Source of the DNA: DASZBR01 sp035943935
Lineage (GTDB): Bacteria > Pseudomonadota > Gammaproteobacteria > DASZBR01
Assembly: GCA_035943935.1 (NCBI GenBank)
Contig: DASZBR010000019.1
Span: 62,001 to 126,000 of the forward strand
Direction: 5' to 3'
DNA length: 64,000 nt
This document shows, one piece after another, positions 42,779-51,444 of the stretch (within the stretch, counting starts at the first letter, position 1; each line of letters starts with the position of its first letter). The notes below the pieces were generated by a model that was given only the letters and a program-made list of their open reading frames with translations, had not been told where the DNA came from and did no database searches. The position numbers were made by a program, and so were the translations under genes.

Positions 42779-43765
42779 ATGGAAGCATTAAATTGGAAGG
42801 AGCTGGAAAAAACACCGTTACCCAGGAACGTCTATTTAGATGTTTTATTCCACAAACTCACTCTCCCTGAATTAGAACAATTTGCACCACTCGACGAAAA
42901 TGATTCGCGACGTAAATTAGTTCAAGCCTATTACAATACATGCGCCATATTCTCGCCACCCACAAACGCCTATGTCGACCCTTATGACTATGACGAATTC
43001 AACGAAGCGAGATTAAATTTTTGTCGAGAAATGATTCGCCAAGGCGCAGATTTTAATCCGGCTAACCTCGATCTTGAATGCTATAAACTCATCGGCGTAA
43101 AAAACAAAGATATTATTGTATTTAATCCCCTGCTTTTTTTATTAACCTCTGGCAATCAAACCGTATTAGATAGAATTTATGCGCATGCGCTTGAGAATGA
43201 TAAGAGCCTTCAATCATTTGGATTTCAAATAGGCATGCCTTTAAGAGCAGCGCTAAAAACCCATGAATATGAAGAAGAAGAGAGAGAAGTTATCTTACGC
43301 CATTTTGTAAACACCCAGTGGGCTATTTGTACGTATCAATCTATTGAAAAATTTGAAGAGCAGTATGAACAGCTGTGTGCAGGAATTGATGATGAACACA
43401 ACGATCTTATTCACGAAATTAATAAAAAACTTTTAGTCTACGCCCGCAAAACGTATAATCACACTCTCGAAAATTATCTTGAACTTCATTGCCAAAAAAC
43501 ACCGGAACAAAAACTATCACTCATTGAAACCGGTACAAATGCATTATATTTGCGTGACACTAAAGAACCCGTCAACGAAAAAATTGTGCTTCACATGCTG
43601 TATCGTCACAGTCAAAATACACCTGCTGAAGAAAATCAGGCCTCTACATTAGCCAAAGCCATAAAAGATAAAACAACCTTTTTTAGATTAGATGATACTG
43701 ATAAAACATCAACGCTAGGAAAAATTACAGCGTTAGCAGCGAATTTCTCACCTTCCATCCATTAG
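42779..43765 (+). CDS. Hypothetical protein, possible degenerate F-box N-terminus
   Basis: A 328-residue soluble protein with GAGGGG 8 bases before the ATG. The N-terminus (TPLPRNVYLDVLFHKLTLPELEQF) faintly resembles an F-box helix pair, and CREMIRQGADFNPANLD resembles one ankyrin-like turn, but neither is convincing alone. The rest is helical and acidic. It belongs to the accessory cluster with the F-box and helical repeat genes and has the palindrome promoter. An effector role is inference only. It ends 4 bases inside the end of the convergent gene. Confidence 0.6.
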   Translation: MEALNWKELEKTPLPRNVYLDVLFHKLTLPELEQFAPLDENDSRRKLVQAYYNTCAIFSPPTNAYVDPYDYDEFNEARLNFCREMIRQGADFNPANLDLECYKLIGVKNKDIIVFNPLLFLLTSGNQTVLDRIYAHALENDKSLQSFGFQIGMPLRAALKTHEYEEEEREVILRHFVNTQWAICTYQSIEKFEEQYEQLCAGIDDEHNDLIHEINKKLLVYARKTYNHTLENYLELHCQKTPEQKLSLIETGTNALYLRDTKEPVNEKIVLHMLYRHSQNTPAEENQASTLAKAIKDKTTFFRLDDTDKTSTLGKITALAANFSPSIH

Positions 43766-45078
43766 TGAGAGAAGCGATCTTGATCAGTGTTCTTAGTCTC
43801 TAAACCTTTTCGTGGTTCCTTAAGCGGTGTTTGAAGCGTTAATTCAAGCAATCCAAGTAATTTATGTCCATCAGGCTCTCTAGCCACTTTGCCCAATAAT
43901 TCATCTTTCGTTTCCGATGACATCTTGATTGGCGAACCTGATGTTTTCATAAGTTCAACCACTTTATCTTCTAATTTCTCTGCACCGACGTTTTTTTCTA
44001 CCAAATCTTTAAATACGCTTAATTCAATACACAGGAGTCGAATACTCCCTGCATCATTCACATTCCCGGCCACTACTTTATAAACACTCATCAAGTGTTG
44101 CCACGCTTCTGCGAGACCGGCGTCTCGTTTTTCTTGCTGCTTCCATGCAAGTGCGGCAGGCTCAAACGTGTCTACAAACAACTCTCGTAGCTCTCCATGC
44201 GGTAAACACCCGCGTAAGCTTACAAATATGTCTGCATAATCACCCTTATCTAAACTCTTCACTTGTACCAATGAACGAATTTTTTTTTGTAACTCATACT
44301 CATTCAGATGAGAAACCATCTTCTGAAAACTGCTTAATTCGACTGTCAGAACTTTTTTTGCGGTTTCCTTGTCAAAAAAAGCAGCCACAAGATTGTGTCT
44401 CGCCTCTCCAATTTTTTGATTATACTCTGCAAACGTTGCATACGTTTTCATTAGCCGTTTCCACGCACCTTCGAGCTGTGCTTGTGTAGGCGGTCCTTTG
44501 GGTTCTTCAACAACGCTATCTTGAGCGGTAGTAGTACCTTGAGGCGTTGGCTCTGCAGGTTTCGAAACAAATAAATTCACGACTGAATTTACTGTCGCAT
44601 TCATTAATCGTCCAAATAGGCCTGGTTGTGCAGGCGCTTGAGCAGCAACATTTTTAGCCGCTTGTTCTGCTTGATATTGTCGTGCATGAGCATCATAGGA
44701 AGCTTGTTTTTTGGCGGCTTTTGTAGACATCTCTTGATCAACTAACACGGGATTTTTTGAAGCAAAATAAAGCGAGCGTTCAAGCAAATGTTCCATTTGA
44801 TCATAACGATCATCGTTGGGTAACAACTTTTTGAGTTTAACCAGTAACCCACTCACCTCAGATATTTCATTAGAAGGTAAACCCCCTTCTTGTTCTGCCA
44901 ACAATCTCACTTTACTGCCCAATTGATCATCCGGCATACAATAAGGTAATAATTTTTCTAACGCATCAGTCACCGCTTCTTTTTGCGACTGCGAAACGTT
45001 AATACCCATGTCAAAAGGTTCCTGACTCTGCAGTATCTCCGTATAAACCTGCATTAATTCATTCCACGCTTCTTTCAT
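43762..45078 (-). CDS. Hypothetical helical protein with triplicated module
   Basis: Unknown 438-residue protein with three related modules. Each starts with an AW-LM-Y motif: EAWNELMQVYTEI (residue about 3), GAWKRLMKTYATF (about 200) and EAWQHLMSVYKVV (about 325). Each continues into a helix ending in a Leu-rich ELS-F or ALEKLLP segment. An Ala/Gln/Pro-rich linker (about 130-195) includes a short hydrophobic patch. There is no signal peptide, although the gene directly follows the periplasmic cpoB (19-base gap) at the end of the tol operon. No family is recognised. Confidence 0.65.
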   Translation of the reverse strand: MKEAWNELMQVYTEILQSQEPFDMGINVSQSQKEAVTDALEKLLPYCMPDDQLGSKVRLLAEQEGGLPSNEISEVSGLLVKLKKLLPNDDRYDQMEHLLERSLYFASKNPVLVDQEMSTKAAKKQASYDAHARQYQAEQAAKNVAAQAPAQPGLFGRLMNATVNSVVNLFVSKPAEPTPQGTTTAQDSVVEEPKGPPTQAQLEGAWKRLMKTYATFAEYNQKIGEARHNLVAAFFDKETAKKVLTVELSSFQKMVSHLNEYELQKKIRSLVQVKSLDKGDYADIFVSLRGCLPHGELRELFVDTFEPAALAWKQQEKRDAGLAEAWQHLMSVYKVVAGNVNDAGSIRLLCIELSVFKDLVEKNVGAEKLEDKVVELMKTSGSPIKMSSETKDELLGKVAREPDGHKLLGLLELTLQTPLKEPRKGLETKNTDQDRFSH

Positions 45079-45097
45079 GTTTTTTCCAAACGAGAAT

Positions 45098-45940
45098 TTA
45101 TGACAACTGCGCTAACCGTGCTTGTGCTAATTGCGCAACAGAGGTACCCGGGAAATCCTTCACAACCTTTTTAAATTGATCTTTTGCTTCTATGCTTTTA
45201 TTTTGTAATAAATACGCAAAACCTAATTTTAAACTGGCTTCTTTCGCTTCATTACTCTTGGGATATTTTTTAATCACGGTGTTAAATTCAAATACCGCAT
45301 CTTTTACGCTAGCATTATCGCCTTTCAAAATATACAACTGCCCTAACCAATAATGCGCATTCGACGCATATTTTCCGTCAGGGTATTTTTCTAAATATTT
45401 TTTCATGCTGGTAATGCCATCAGCATTTTTTTGTTCACGAATATTTTTATACGCGGCATCGTACATACTTTTTTCAGTAATTTTAGTATCCGTATTATTG
45501 GTATCAGTAGTATCTGTGGTAGTAACAGGCGCATCTGAAGTTGTCGCAACAGGAGCAACAGGCGTCGTCGTCACTTTTTGCAGTCGCTGATCTAAATCAG
45601 CATATTGACTCGTCGTTTGAGTTTGAACGGTTTGAAGCGAGTGAGACAACACTTGTACTTGACCCTGTAAATCCTGCACTTGTTGTTCTAATTGACTGAC
45701 TTGATTGACTAAATCAATTTGATTCATCGCAGACAGTTGTCTTTCTAAAACCGCGACGCGCTGATCCAGTGTTAATGGCATTGCAGGTGAAGCAGGAACC
45801 GGTGTTGCAGGTGCAGCATCGGTAGACGTATCCGCTGGCGGTGATGCAGGTGTAATAGACATCACTGGCGCCGAATCTGCAAACGCCAGTGGAGAAAGCA
45901 AGCAACTGATTAAAATTAATTTTTTCATGGAAATTTTCAT
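45098..45940 (-). CDS. cpoB: Cell division coordinator CpoB (YbgF)
   Basis: A 280-residue periplasmic protein that links Tol-Pal with peptidoglycan synthesis during division. A signal peptide (MKKLILISCLLSPLAFA) is followed by a Pro/Ala-rich linker, the N-terminal trimerising coiled coil (about residues 58-125, LDQRVAVLERQLSAMN), a Thr-rich linker and a C-terminal TPR domain with YPDGKYASNAHYWLGQLY and DFPGTSVAQLAQARL. It is the last canonical gene of the tol operon. Confidence 0.93.
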   Translation of the reverse strand: MKISMKKLILISCLLSPLAFADSAPVMSITPASPPADTSTDAAPATPVPASPAMPLTLDQRVAVLERQLSAMNQIDLVNQVSQLEQQVQDLQGQVQVLSHSLQTVQTQTTSQYADLDQRLQKVTTTPVAPVATTSDAPVTTTDTTDTNNTDTKITEKSMYDAAYKNIREQKNADGITSMKKYLEKYPDGKYASNAHYWLGQLYILKGDNASVKDAVFEFNTVIKKYPKSNEAKEASLKLGFAYLLQNKSIEAKDQFKKVVKDFPGTSVAQLAQARLAQLS

Positions 45941-45942
45941 GT

Positions 45943-46443
45943 TTAGTGTGTCTCGTAAACCATATCTACACGACGATTACGTGCGTAATCATTTTCAGAA
46001 TCACCCGTTGCAATTGGTTTTTCTGCGCCATAACTAATCGTACTCAACTGAGATTTACTTGCACCGTCTAATAATAACGTTTGATGAACCGCATCAGCAC
46101 GACGTTGACCTAACGCTAAATTGTATTCACGACTACCACGAATATCAGTATTACCTTCTAATTTAGCGGTTGCAGACGGATGCGACGTTAAATAATGTGC
46201 CTGAACTTTGATGGAAGGTAAATCAGAATCGCGTACAACACTTTGGTTAAAATCAAAGAAATAACGTTGATTTGCACCTGGAACCATTGCATTTGGATTC
46301 GTTAAACCATAACCGCCGCCTAATCCTGACGTTTGAATACCAGAACCATTTGCACCATTCGAACCATCTGCGCCACTGCCTGTGGTTGAACAACCCGCCA
46401 ATGCAAATGCCACCGCACCGACTACTAATAATTTCTTCAACAT
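45943..46443 (-). CDS. pal: Peptidoglycan-associated lipoprotein Pal
   Basis: A 166-residue outer-membrane lipoprotein. The lipobox FALAGC places the acylated Cys at residue 18, followed by a Gly/Asn/Ser linker. The OmpA-like domain shows YFDFNQSVVRDSDLP, LEGNTDIRGSREYNLALGQRRADAV and the ending ENDYARNRRVDMVY. GGGAG lies 8 bases before the ATG. Confidence 0.97.
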   Translation of the reverse strand: MLKKLLVVGAVAFALAGCSTTGSGADGSNGANGSGIQTSGLGGGYGLTNPNAMVPGANQRYFFDFNQSVVRDSDLPSIKVQAHYLTSHPSATAKLEGNTDIRGSREYNLALGQRRADAVHQTLLLDGASKSQLSTISYGAEKPIATGDSENDYARNRRVDMVYETH

Positions 46444-46478
46444 GATTAAACTCCCGTTAATTTAAAATGAATTCAACA

Positions 46479-47666
46479 CTAATCTAAAAAAGGTGACCAT
46501 ACCGGTTCTTGTACTTCTCCCACGTCAGAGGGTAATGCTAACTTAATTCGACCGTCAGTGGAAACTAATGCCAACTGTCTGTGTACGCCTGTCTTCTTCG
46601 CAAATATTACCATCTGTCCATTCGGTGAAAAACTGGGCGATTGATCGTCACCCGTACTATCCAGTGTTAAATAGGCACCCGTCTGTAAATCTTGCAAGCC
46701 AATTCCATACCCTTCACCTACAGAATGAATCATCACAATTTGATTTCCATCGGGTGAAAACGACGAGCGCGCATTGTAATGACCATTGTAGGACATACGT
46801 TGAACCTGTCCTGAAGTCAGATCATCGCGATATATTTGCGGCGCACCACCTCTGTCGGAGGTAAATAATATTGACTGGCCGTCTGGCGCAAAACTGGGCT
46901 CCGTATCAATCGCATTACCTGTTGTAATTTGTTGTAATGCTTTGGTCGCCAAATTCATGATATAAATTTTAGCTACGCTACCTCTAGATAAAACTAATGC
47001 CAAGCGTCTGTCATTCGGTGAAAAAGCCGGTGCGCCATTGATACCCTTATAATGACTAATTAATGTTCGAGATCCTGACGCGATATTGGACATATAAATT
47101 TCGGGATTACCATTTTCGAAAGATACGTATGCAATTTTGGATCCATCGTGTGACCATGCGGGTGACATGATCGGCTGATGCGACACCAATATAGGTTTCG
47201 GATTAAAACCATCATAGTCAGCAACATCAAGCGCATATCTTCCGTTGTGCACTAAAATATACGCAATGCGTGTAGAGAAAATTCCGCGAATACCGGTGAG
47301 AGTTTGATAAACGATATCACTGACATTATGTGCCCCCAAACGGAAATTATCACGTCGAACGGTCACAGTTTGGGATAATAAGGGCTTATTGTCTTTGCCG
47401 AATAATTGAAAGTTAATTTTATTGCCATCCACACTGCCTTTTAATACCGCATCACCACTCGATGAAACAGTTTTAAATCGACCAGAATTATTTAAATCGC
47501 TATTAATCACAGCGGTTATATTTTGATCGTCGTTACTGAAATTATTAATGACGATGGGGATTGCGCCCGAAATTCCCTGAGTAAGCGTTAAGTTCATATC
47601 AGCAAACGCAGATAAACTAAACGTCAGTAATACAAACCCTAAAAACAATTTTGCTAATTTGCGCAT
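46479..47666 (-). CDS. tolB: Tol-Pal system periplasmic protein TolB
   Basis: A 395-residue periplasmic beta-propeller. ATG 47666 has GAGG 7 bases upstream and begins a signal peptide ending SLSAFA. The N-terminal domain (LTQGISGAIPIVINNF) is followed by WD40-like propeller blades: PAWSHDGSKIAYVSFENGNPEIY, PSFAPDGQSILFTSDRGGAPQIY and PSFSPNGQMVIFA-type repeats. It binds Pal and OM porins in the Tol envelope machine. Confidence 0.96.
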   Translation of the reverse strand: MRKLAKLFLGFVLLTFSLSAFADMNLTLTQGISGAIPIVINNFSNDDQNITAVINSDLNNSGRFKTVSSSGDAVLKGSVDGNKINFQLFGKDNKPLLSQTVTVRRDNFRLGAHNVSDIVYQTLTGIRGIFSTRIAYILVHNGRYALDVADYDGFNPKPILVSHQPIMSPAWSHDGSKIAYVSFENGNPEIYMSNIASGSRTLISHYKGINGAPAFSPNDRRLALVLSRGSVAKIYIMNLATKALQQITTGNAIDTEPSFAPDGQSILFTSDRGGAPQIYRDDLTSGQVQRMSYNGHYNARSSFSPDGNQIVMIHSVGEGYGIGLQDLQTGAYLTLDSTGDDQSPSFSPNGQMVIFAKKTGVHRQLALVSTDGRIKLALPSDVGEVQEPVWSPFLD

Positions 47667-47674
47667 AATAATCC

Positions 47675-48529
47675 TCAATTTTCTAACATCGACCCATCAG
47701 GCTTAACCGTTAACGTCATCGTTCGAAACGCATCAAATAAATTTGGATCCGTCGGCACCGGCAACGGAGACGCTTTATTCACCGCTGCAACCGCAGAATT
47801 ATCCAATACCGGATTTCCACTCGACTTTGTCACTGACACTTGTATCACCACACCACCCGGCGCAACACGCACACTTAATACACAGGATATATCTTTCGGC
47901 AAATTTTGCGGAACAATCCACTGCTCACTGATCGCTTGAATAATCGCCGATTTATATTTATCCATTAATCCCGGATTTGATTTTACCGTTGAGGTACTCG
48001 GTTTTGCACTGGTTGTTGTCGTAGGTTTTGTTGTGGATTTTGTTGTAGGCTTAGTTTCAGATAATTGTTTTTGCATACTCGCTTTTAATTGTTTTTCGAT
48101 GGATTGTTTCATTTCAGCAGCAGCGGCTTTTTGGGCTGCTTTTGCTGCAGCCGCATCTGCAACAGCTTTTTGTACCGCAATCGCTTTTGCGGCTGCATCC
48201 GCTGCTGCTTGTTTTTGTGCGGCTTGTTCTTGTTCAGCCGCTTTTGCAGCAGCCATTTGTGCTGCTTGTTGCGCAGCTTGTTCCGCTTTTAATAAATCCT
48301 GAACTTTTTGAATGGCTTGTTGTTTGGTCACTTGTTTTTGAACAACAGCTTGTTGATATTGCGCTAGTGTTTTCGAACTAATCGCCACCGCTTGAATAAT
48401 ATTCGGTTGAGAAGCCGGTGCTGAACTCCCCGAGAAAGTAATATCTAAAATTAAAAACAATAAAATACTGACATGCAAAATACATGACCACAATAAAAAC
48501 GGTTTTTTCTCGGTCGTTGCTTTCATCAT
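47675..48529 (-). CDS. tolA: Tol-Pal system protein TolA
   Basis: A 284-residue inner-membrane protein spanning the periplasm. One N-terminal helix (about residues 11-31), a long Ala/Gln/Lys coiled-coil domain (about 58-165), a Thr/Lys/Ser linker and a TonB-like C-terminal domain with LSVRVAPGGVVIQVSVTKSSG. It overlaps the tolR stop (ATGA) by 4 bases. The Ala-rich repeats create long false frames on the plus strand around 48033-48381. Confidence 0.93.
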   Translation of the reverse strand: MMKATTEKKPFLLWSCILHVSILLFLILDITFSGSSAPASQPNIIQAVAISSKTLAQYQQAVVQKQVTKQQAIQKVQDLLKAEQAAQQAAQMAAAKAAEQEQAAQKQAAADAAAKAIAVQKAVADAAAAKAAQKAAAAEMKQSIEKQLKASMQKQLSETKPTTKSTTKPTTTTSAKPSTSTVKSNPGLMDKYKSAIIQAISEQWIVPQNLPKDISCVLSVRVAPGGVVIQVSVTKSSGNPVLDNSAVAAVNKASPLPVPTDPNLFDAFRTMTLTVKPDGSMLEN

Positions 48530-48981
48530 CGCTGAGGTTGTTGTGGAGAAGGTTGAGTCACCAATCCTACGTTTGACGCTCCCGCTTGTTGCAATAACAC
48601 CATAGCTTGAACCACATTTCCGTAACTCGCATTATTATCGCCCTTCACTAATACGATGGGCTTTTGATTTTGTTGTGCTTCTGATCTTAACTCCGCTGAA
48701 ACAATATTATGCAGTGTAATAGGATCAATAGGCTTATTCGGATTTGCCGAAATATTTAAATATTCATTTCCTTGAACATCGACGGTCACGATAATCGGAT
48801 GCGATTTGTCCGCAGGTAACGTTTGTGTGGATGCATGCGGCAAATGAATTTTCACGCCTTGTGTTAACAGGGGTGTCGTCACCATAAAAATAATTAATAA
48901 CACCAACATAATATCAATATACGGTACGACATTGATTTCAATAATGGGTTTACGTCGTTGCGCCGATTTAATGGTATTCAT
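48526..48981 (-). CDS. tolR: Tol-Pal system protein TolR
   Basis: A 151-residue ExbD/TolR protein with one N-terminal helix: RKPIIEINVVPYIDIMLVLL contains the proton-path Asp. The periplasmic domain contains PIVLVKGDNNASYGNVVQAM. ATG 48981 gives the family N-terminus; the longer frame to 49056 runs into tolQ. tolQ overlaps the start by 14 bases. Confidence 0.95.
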   Translation of the reverse strand: MNTIKSAQRRKPIIEINVVPYIDIMLVLLIIFMVTTPLLTQGVKIHLPHASTQTLPADKSHPIIVTVDVQGNEYLNISANPNKPIDPITLHNIVSAELRSEAQQNQKPIVLVKGDNNASYGNVVQAMVLLQQAGASNVGLVTQPSPQQPQR

Positions 48982-49672
48982 TTTCTGGAACTCTCGATGT
49001 CGTGGTATGCGTTTGTCGATATAAAATTCCCGAGAATTCTTCTTGGAAAATATCATACTGATTTAAAACTCTATCCACTTCACTCGATAGTCTGTTATAA
49101 AAAATAACGGCAGGAATCGCGGCAAATAATCCCATCGCGGTTGTCACTAATGCTTCTGACATTCCCGGTGCGACAGTTGCAATACTTGCTTGTGTAGCAC
49201 TACCCAGTGTATGCAATGCATCGATAATACCTAATACCGTCCCGAATAAACCAACATAGGTACTGGTTGTACCGACGGTTGCTAAGAAAGATAAATGCTT
49301 TTCGAGTTTTTCTGTTTCTTGTGAACGTGCAATGCGCATCGCGCGTTGTGCACCTTCCATGACGATAGCGGGTTGAATACCGGGTTGTTTACGCAGACGG
49401 GTGAATTCTTTAAAGCCGGATACAAAAATATATTCCATGCCTTCGAGATCATCATGTTTAGCCAAATCACTATAGATTTTATTGAGATCCGCGCCGGACC
49501 AAAACAAATCTTCAAATTCACGGATTTGCGTACGGGCATTCTTCAAAGAATATAAACGCTGAAAGATAAAGGTCCAGGACATGATTGATGCAGAAACCAG
49601 GAGTAAAACAACGGCCTTAATAATTAAACCGCTATCCATAAAATAAGAAATAAACGACGTATCAAAATTCAT
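48968..49672 (-). CDS. tolQ: Tol-Pal system protein TolQ
   Basis: A 234-residue proton channel subunit with three helices. ATG 49672 starts MNFDTSFISYFMDSGL; the open frame begins at an unlikely TTG (49720). ETEKLEKHLSFLATVGTTSTYVGLFGTVLGI and the third helix MSEALVTTAMGLFAAIPAVIFYN with its conserved Thr residues are typical. It is the first gene of the operon; ybgC, which usually precedes tolQ, is missing. Confidence 0.96.
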   Translation of the reverse strand: MNFDTSFISYFMDSGLIIKAVVLLLVSASIMSWTFIFQRLYSLKNARTQIREFEDLFWSGADLNKIYSDLAKHDDLEGMEYIFVSGFKEFTRLRKQPGIQPAIVMEGAQRAMRIARSQETEKLEKHLSFLATVGTTSTYVGLFGTVLGIIDALHTLGSATQASIATVAPGMSEALVTTAMGLFAAIPAVIFYNRLSSEVDRVLNQYDIFQEEFSGILYRQTHTTTSRVPENEYH

Positions 49673-49768
49673 GCGGTGCGAGTCTCCGGGGGTGGAATAT
49701 GAATATAAAGATTGTATCAAAAATTATCACCGCAGGGTGGGAATATTAGCTCGCCCTCTCTCTTTACA

Positions 49769-49811
49769 CTGTCATCCTGAACGGAGCGGAGCGTAGTGAA
49801 GGACCTGCTTT
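49769..49811 (-). repeat. Dispersed repeat, diverged inverted copy
   Basis: Starts CTGTCATCCTGAACGGAGCG and ends GAAGGACCTGCTTTT. It faces the copy at 49828-49870, so together they form a large inverted pair between tolQ and ruvB, with a 16-base centre. Confidence 0.7.
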
Positions 49812-49827
49812 TATTTTAGTGGTTTCA

Positions 49828-49870
49828 AAGCAGGTCCTTCGTCGCGAAAAGATGCTCCTCAGGATGACAG
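49828..49870 (+). repeat. Dispersed repeat, copy overlapping the end of ruvB
   Basis: Starts AAGCAGGTCCTTCGTCGCG and ends CTCAGGATGACAG. Its last 12 bases are the final codons and stop of ruvB on the minus strand (CTG TCA TCC TGA). Confidence 0.85.
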
Positions 49871-50890
49871 TGACGGTGATGAAGGCGTCAGCCCAAAATG
49901 CAAATACGCCTGCCTTGTCGCCACCCTTCCCCGCGGCGTTCTCGCCATAAAGCCCTGCTGAATCAAATACGGCTCAATGACATCTTCAATCGTTCCGCGC
50001 TCTTCACTAATAGCCGCTGCAATACTGTCTACTCCCACCGGCCCACCATCAAATTTTTCGATGAGCGCTAATAATAATTTGCGATCCATCAAATCAAAGC
50101 CGTGAATATCAACTTCTAATAAATTTAATGCCCTGTCTGCTGTTTTTTGATCAATCTCGCCGTTGGATTTCACTTGCGCATAATCTCTGACACGACGTAA
50201 TAATCTGTTTGCAATTCGAGGCGTACCACGCGCACGTCGTGCAATTTCTTGTGCACCCAGTTCATCTATTTTGACCTGTAATATATGCGCCGATCTTTTT
50301 ACGATGAAAGCCAAATCAACCATATTATAAAATTCTAATCTTTGTACTATTCCAAATCTGTCGCGAAGTGGTGATGTTAGTAAACCTGCACGCGTTGTTG
50401 CACCCACTAACGTAAATGGCGGTAAATCTAATTTTATAGACCGAGCAGAAGGACCCTCGCCAATCATAATATCCAATTGGTAATCTTCCATCGCGGGATA
50501 TAATATTTCTTCTACAACCGGACTTAATCGGTGAATTTCATCCACAAATAAAACATCGCGGGGTTCTAGATTAGTTAAAATAGCGGCAAGATCACCTGCT
50601 TTTTCTAACACAGGCCCTGAAGTCTGTCTGAGTTTCACCCCCATTTCGTTGGCGATAATATGCGCTAAAGTAGTCTTACCTAATCCCGGCGGACCAAAAA
50701 TTAACACATGATCTAATGCTTCTTTACGCGATCGCGCGGCGCCTATAAATATTTCGAGTTGCTCACATACCGTCGGTTGGCCTCTGTATTCACTGAGTGT
50801 CGATGGCCGCATGGCGCGATCAAATTTTTCTTCTTCGGGCGTTATGGGATCGGCTGCAATTAATCTATCTTCTTCGATATCCATCATCAT
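49859..50890 (-). CDS. ruvB: Holliday junction branch migration helicase RuvB
   Basis: A 343-residue AAA+ motor. N-terminal RPSTLSEYRGQ, Walker A FGPPGLGKTTLAHIIANEMG, Walker B LFVDEIHRLSPVVEE, sensor LVGATTRAGLL with LRDRFGI, and a C-terminal winged helix (GFMARTPRGRVAT) are visible. The C-terminus ends in Ser/Pro residues, the last three (LSS) from the dispersed repeat. It overlaps ruvA by 4 bases. Confidence 0.97.
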   Translation of the reverse strand: MMMDIEEDRLIAADPITPEEEKFDRAMRPSTLSEYRGQPTVCEQLEIFIGAARSRKEALDHVLIFGPPGLGKTTLAHIIANEMGVKLRQTSGPVLEKAGDLAAILTNLEPRDVLFVDEIHRLSPVVEEILYPAMEDYQLDIMIGEGPSARSIKLDLPPFTLVGATTRAGLLTSPLRDRFGIVQRLEFYNMVDLAFIVKRSAHILQVKIDELGAQEIARRARGTPRIANRLLRRVRDYAQVKSNGEIDQKTADRALNLLEVDIHGFDLMDRKLLLALIEKFDGGPVGVDSIAAAISEERGTIEDVIEPYLIQQGFMARTPRGRVATRQAYLHFGLTPSSPSLSS

Positions 50891-51444
50891 GCTTGAATCC
50901 TCTTTAATGCTAATCTAATTAATTCTTCGCTAGATTGTTGTGAAGTCTCAATGCCGTGTAATGCACGCGTTGCTTCATGTGGTTTATAGCCTAATGCAAT
51001 TAATGCACTCACGGCATCTTGTTCAGACGATTGTGTTGTAATCGTAAAATTATGATCACGCATTTCAATGATTAATCTGTCCGCGGTTTTTTTACCCACA
51101 CCCGGCAATTTTACCAAACTGTTACTGTCACCGTTATTAATACAGCGTATAAATTCATCAGGCGATACGCCAGAAAGTATTGTTAAAGCCAATTTTGGTC
51201 CAACGCCATTAACTTTAAGTAAAGCCCGAAATAAAACGCGCTCGTCTTGCGTAAAAAATCCAAATAATAATTGCGCATCTTCGCGTACGACAAAATGCGT
51301 AAATAAATTAATTGACTGATTAATTTCGGGGAGTTGATAAAAAGTCGTCATTGAAGCTTGAACTTCATACCCCACACCATTCACATCAATCAATAAGTTC
51401 GGCGGTTGTTTTTCCAGTAAAATTCCGCGTAATCGCCCTATCAT
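50887..51444 (-). CDS. ruvA: Holliday junction DNA helicase subunit RuvA
   Basis: A 185-residue junction-binding protein. OB-fold start MIGRLRGILLEK with VNGVGYEV, HhH motifs LLKVNGVGPKLALTILSG and LVKLPGVGKKTADRLIIEM, and a C-terminal domain (ALGYKPHEATRAL) that contacts RuvB. Its first 59 bases overlap the annotated 3' end of ruvC. Confidence 0.96.
   Translation of the reverse strand: MIGRLRGILLEKQPPNLLIDVNGVGYEVQASMTTFYQLPEINQSINLFTHFVVREDAQLLFGFFTQDERVLFRALLKVNGVGPKLALTILSGVSPDEFIRCINNGDSNSLVKLPGVGKKTADRLIIEMRDHNFTITTQSSEQDAVSALIALGYKPHEATRALHGIETSQQSSEELIRLALKRIQA

Noticed and set aside
43006..43080. Ankyrin repeat in the 42779 gene
   Set aside because: Only one short stretch (REMIRQGADFN) resembles the repeat; no second copy or full consensus is present.
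48033..48381. Three overlapping plus-strand frames rich in Ala, Cys and Leu
   Set aside because: Mirror images of the Ala/Gln repeats of tolA.
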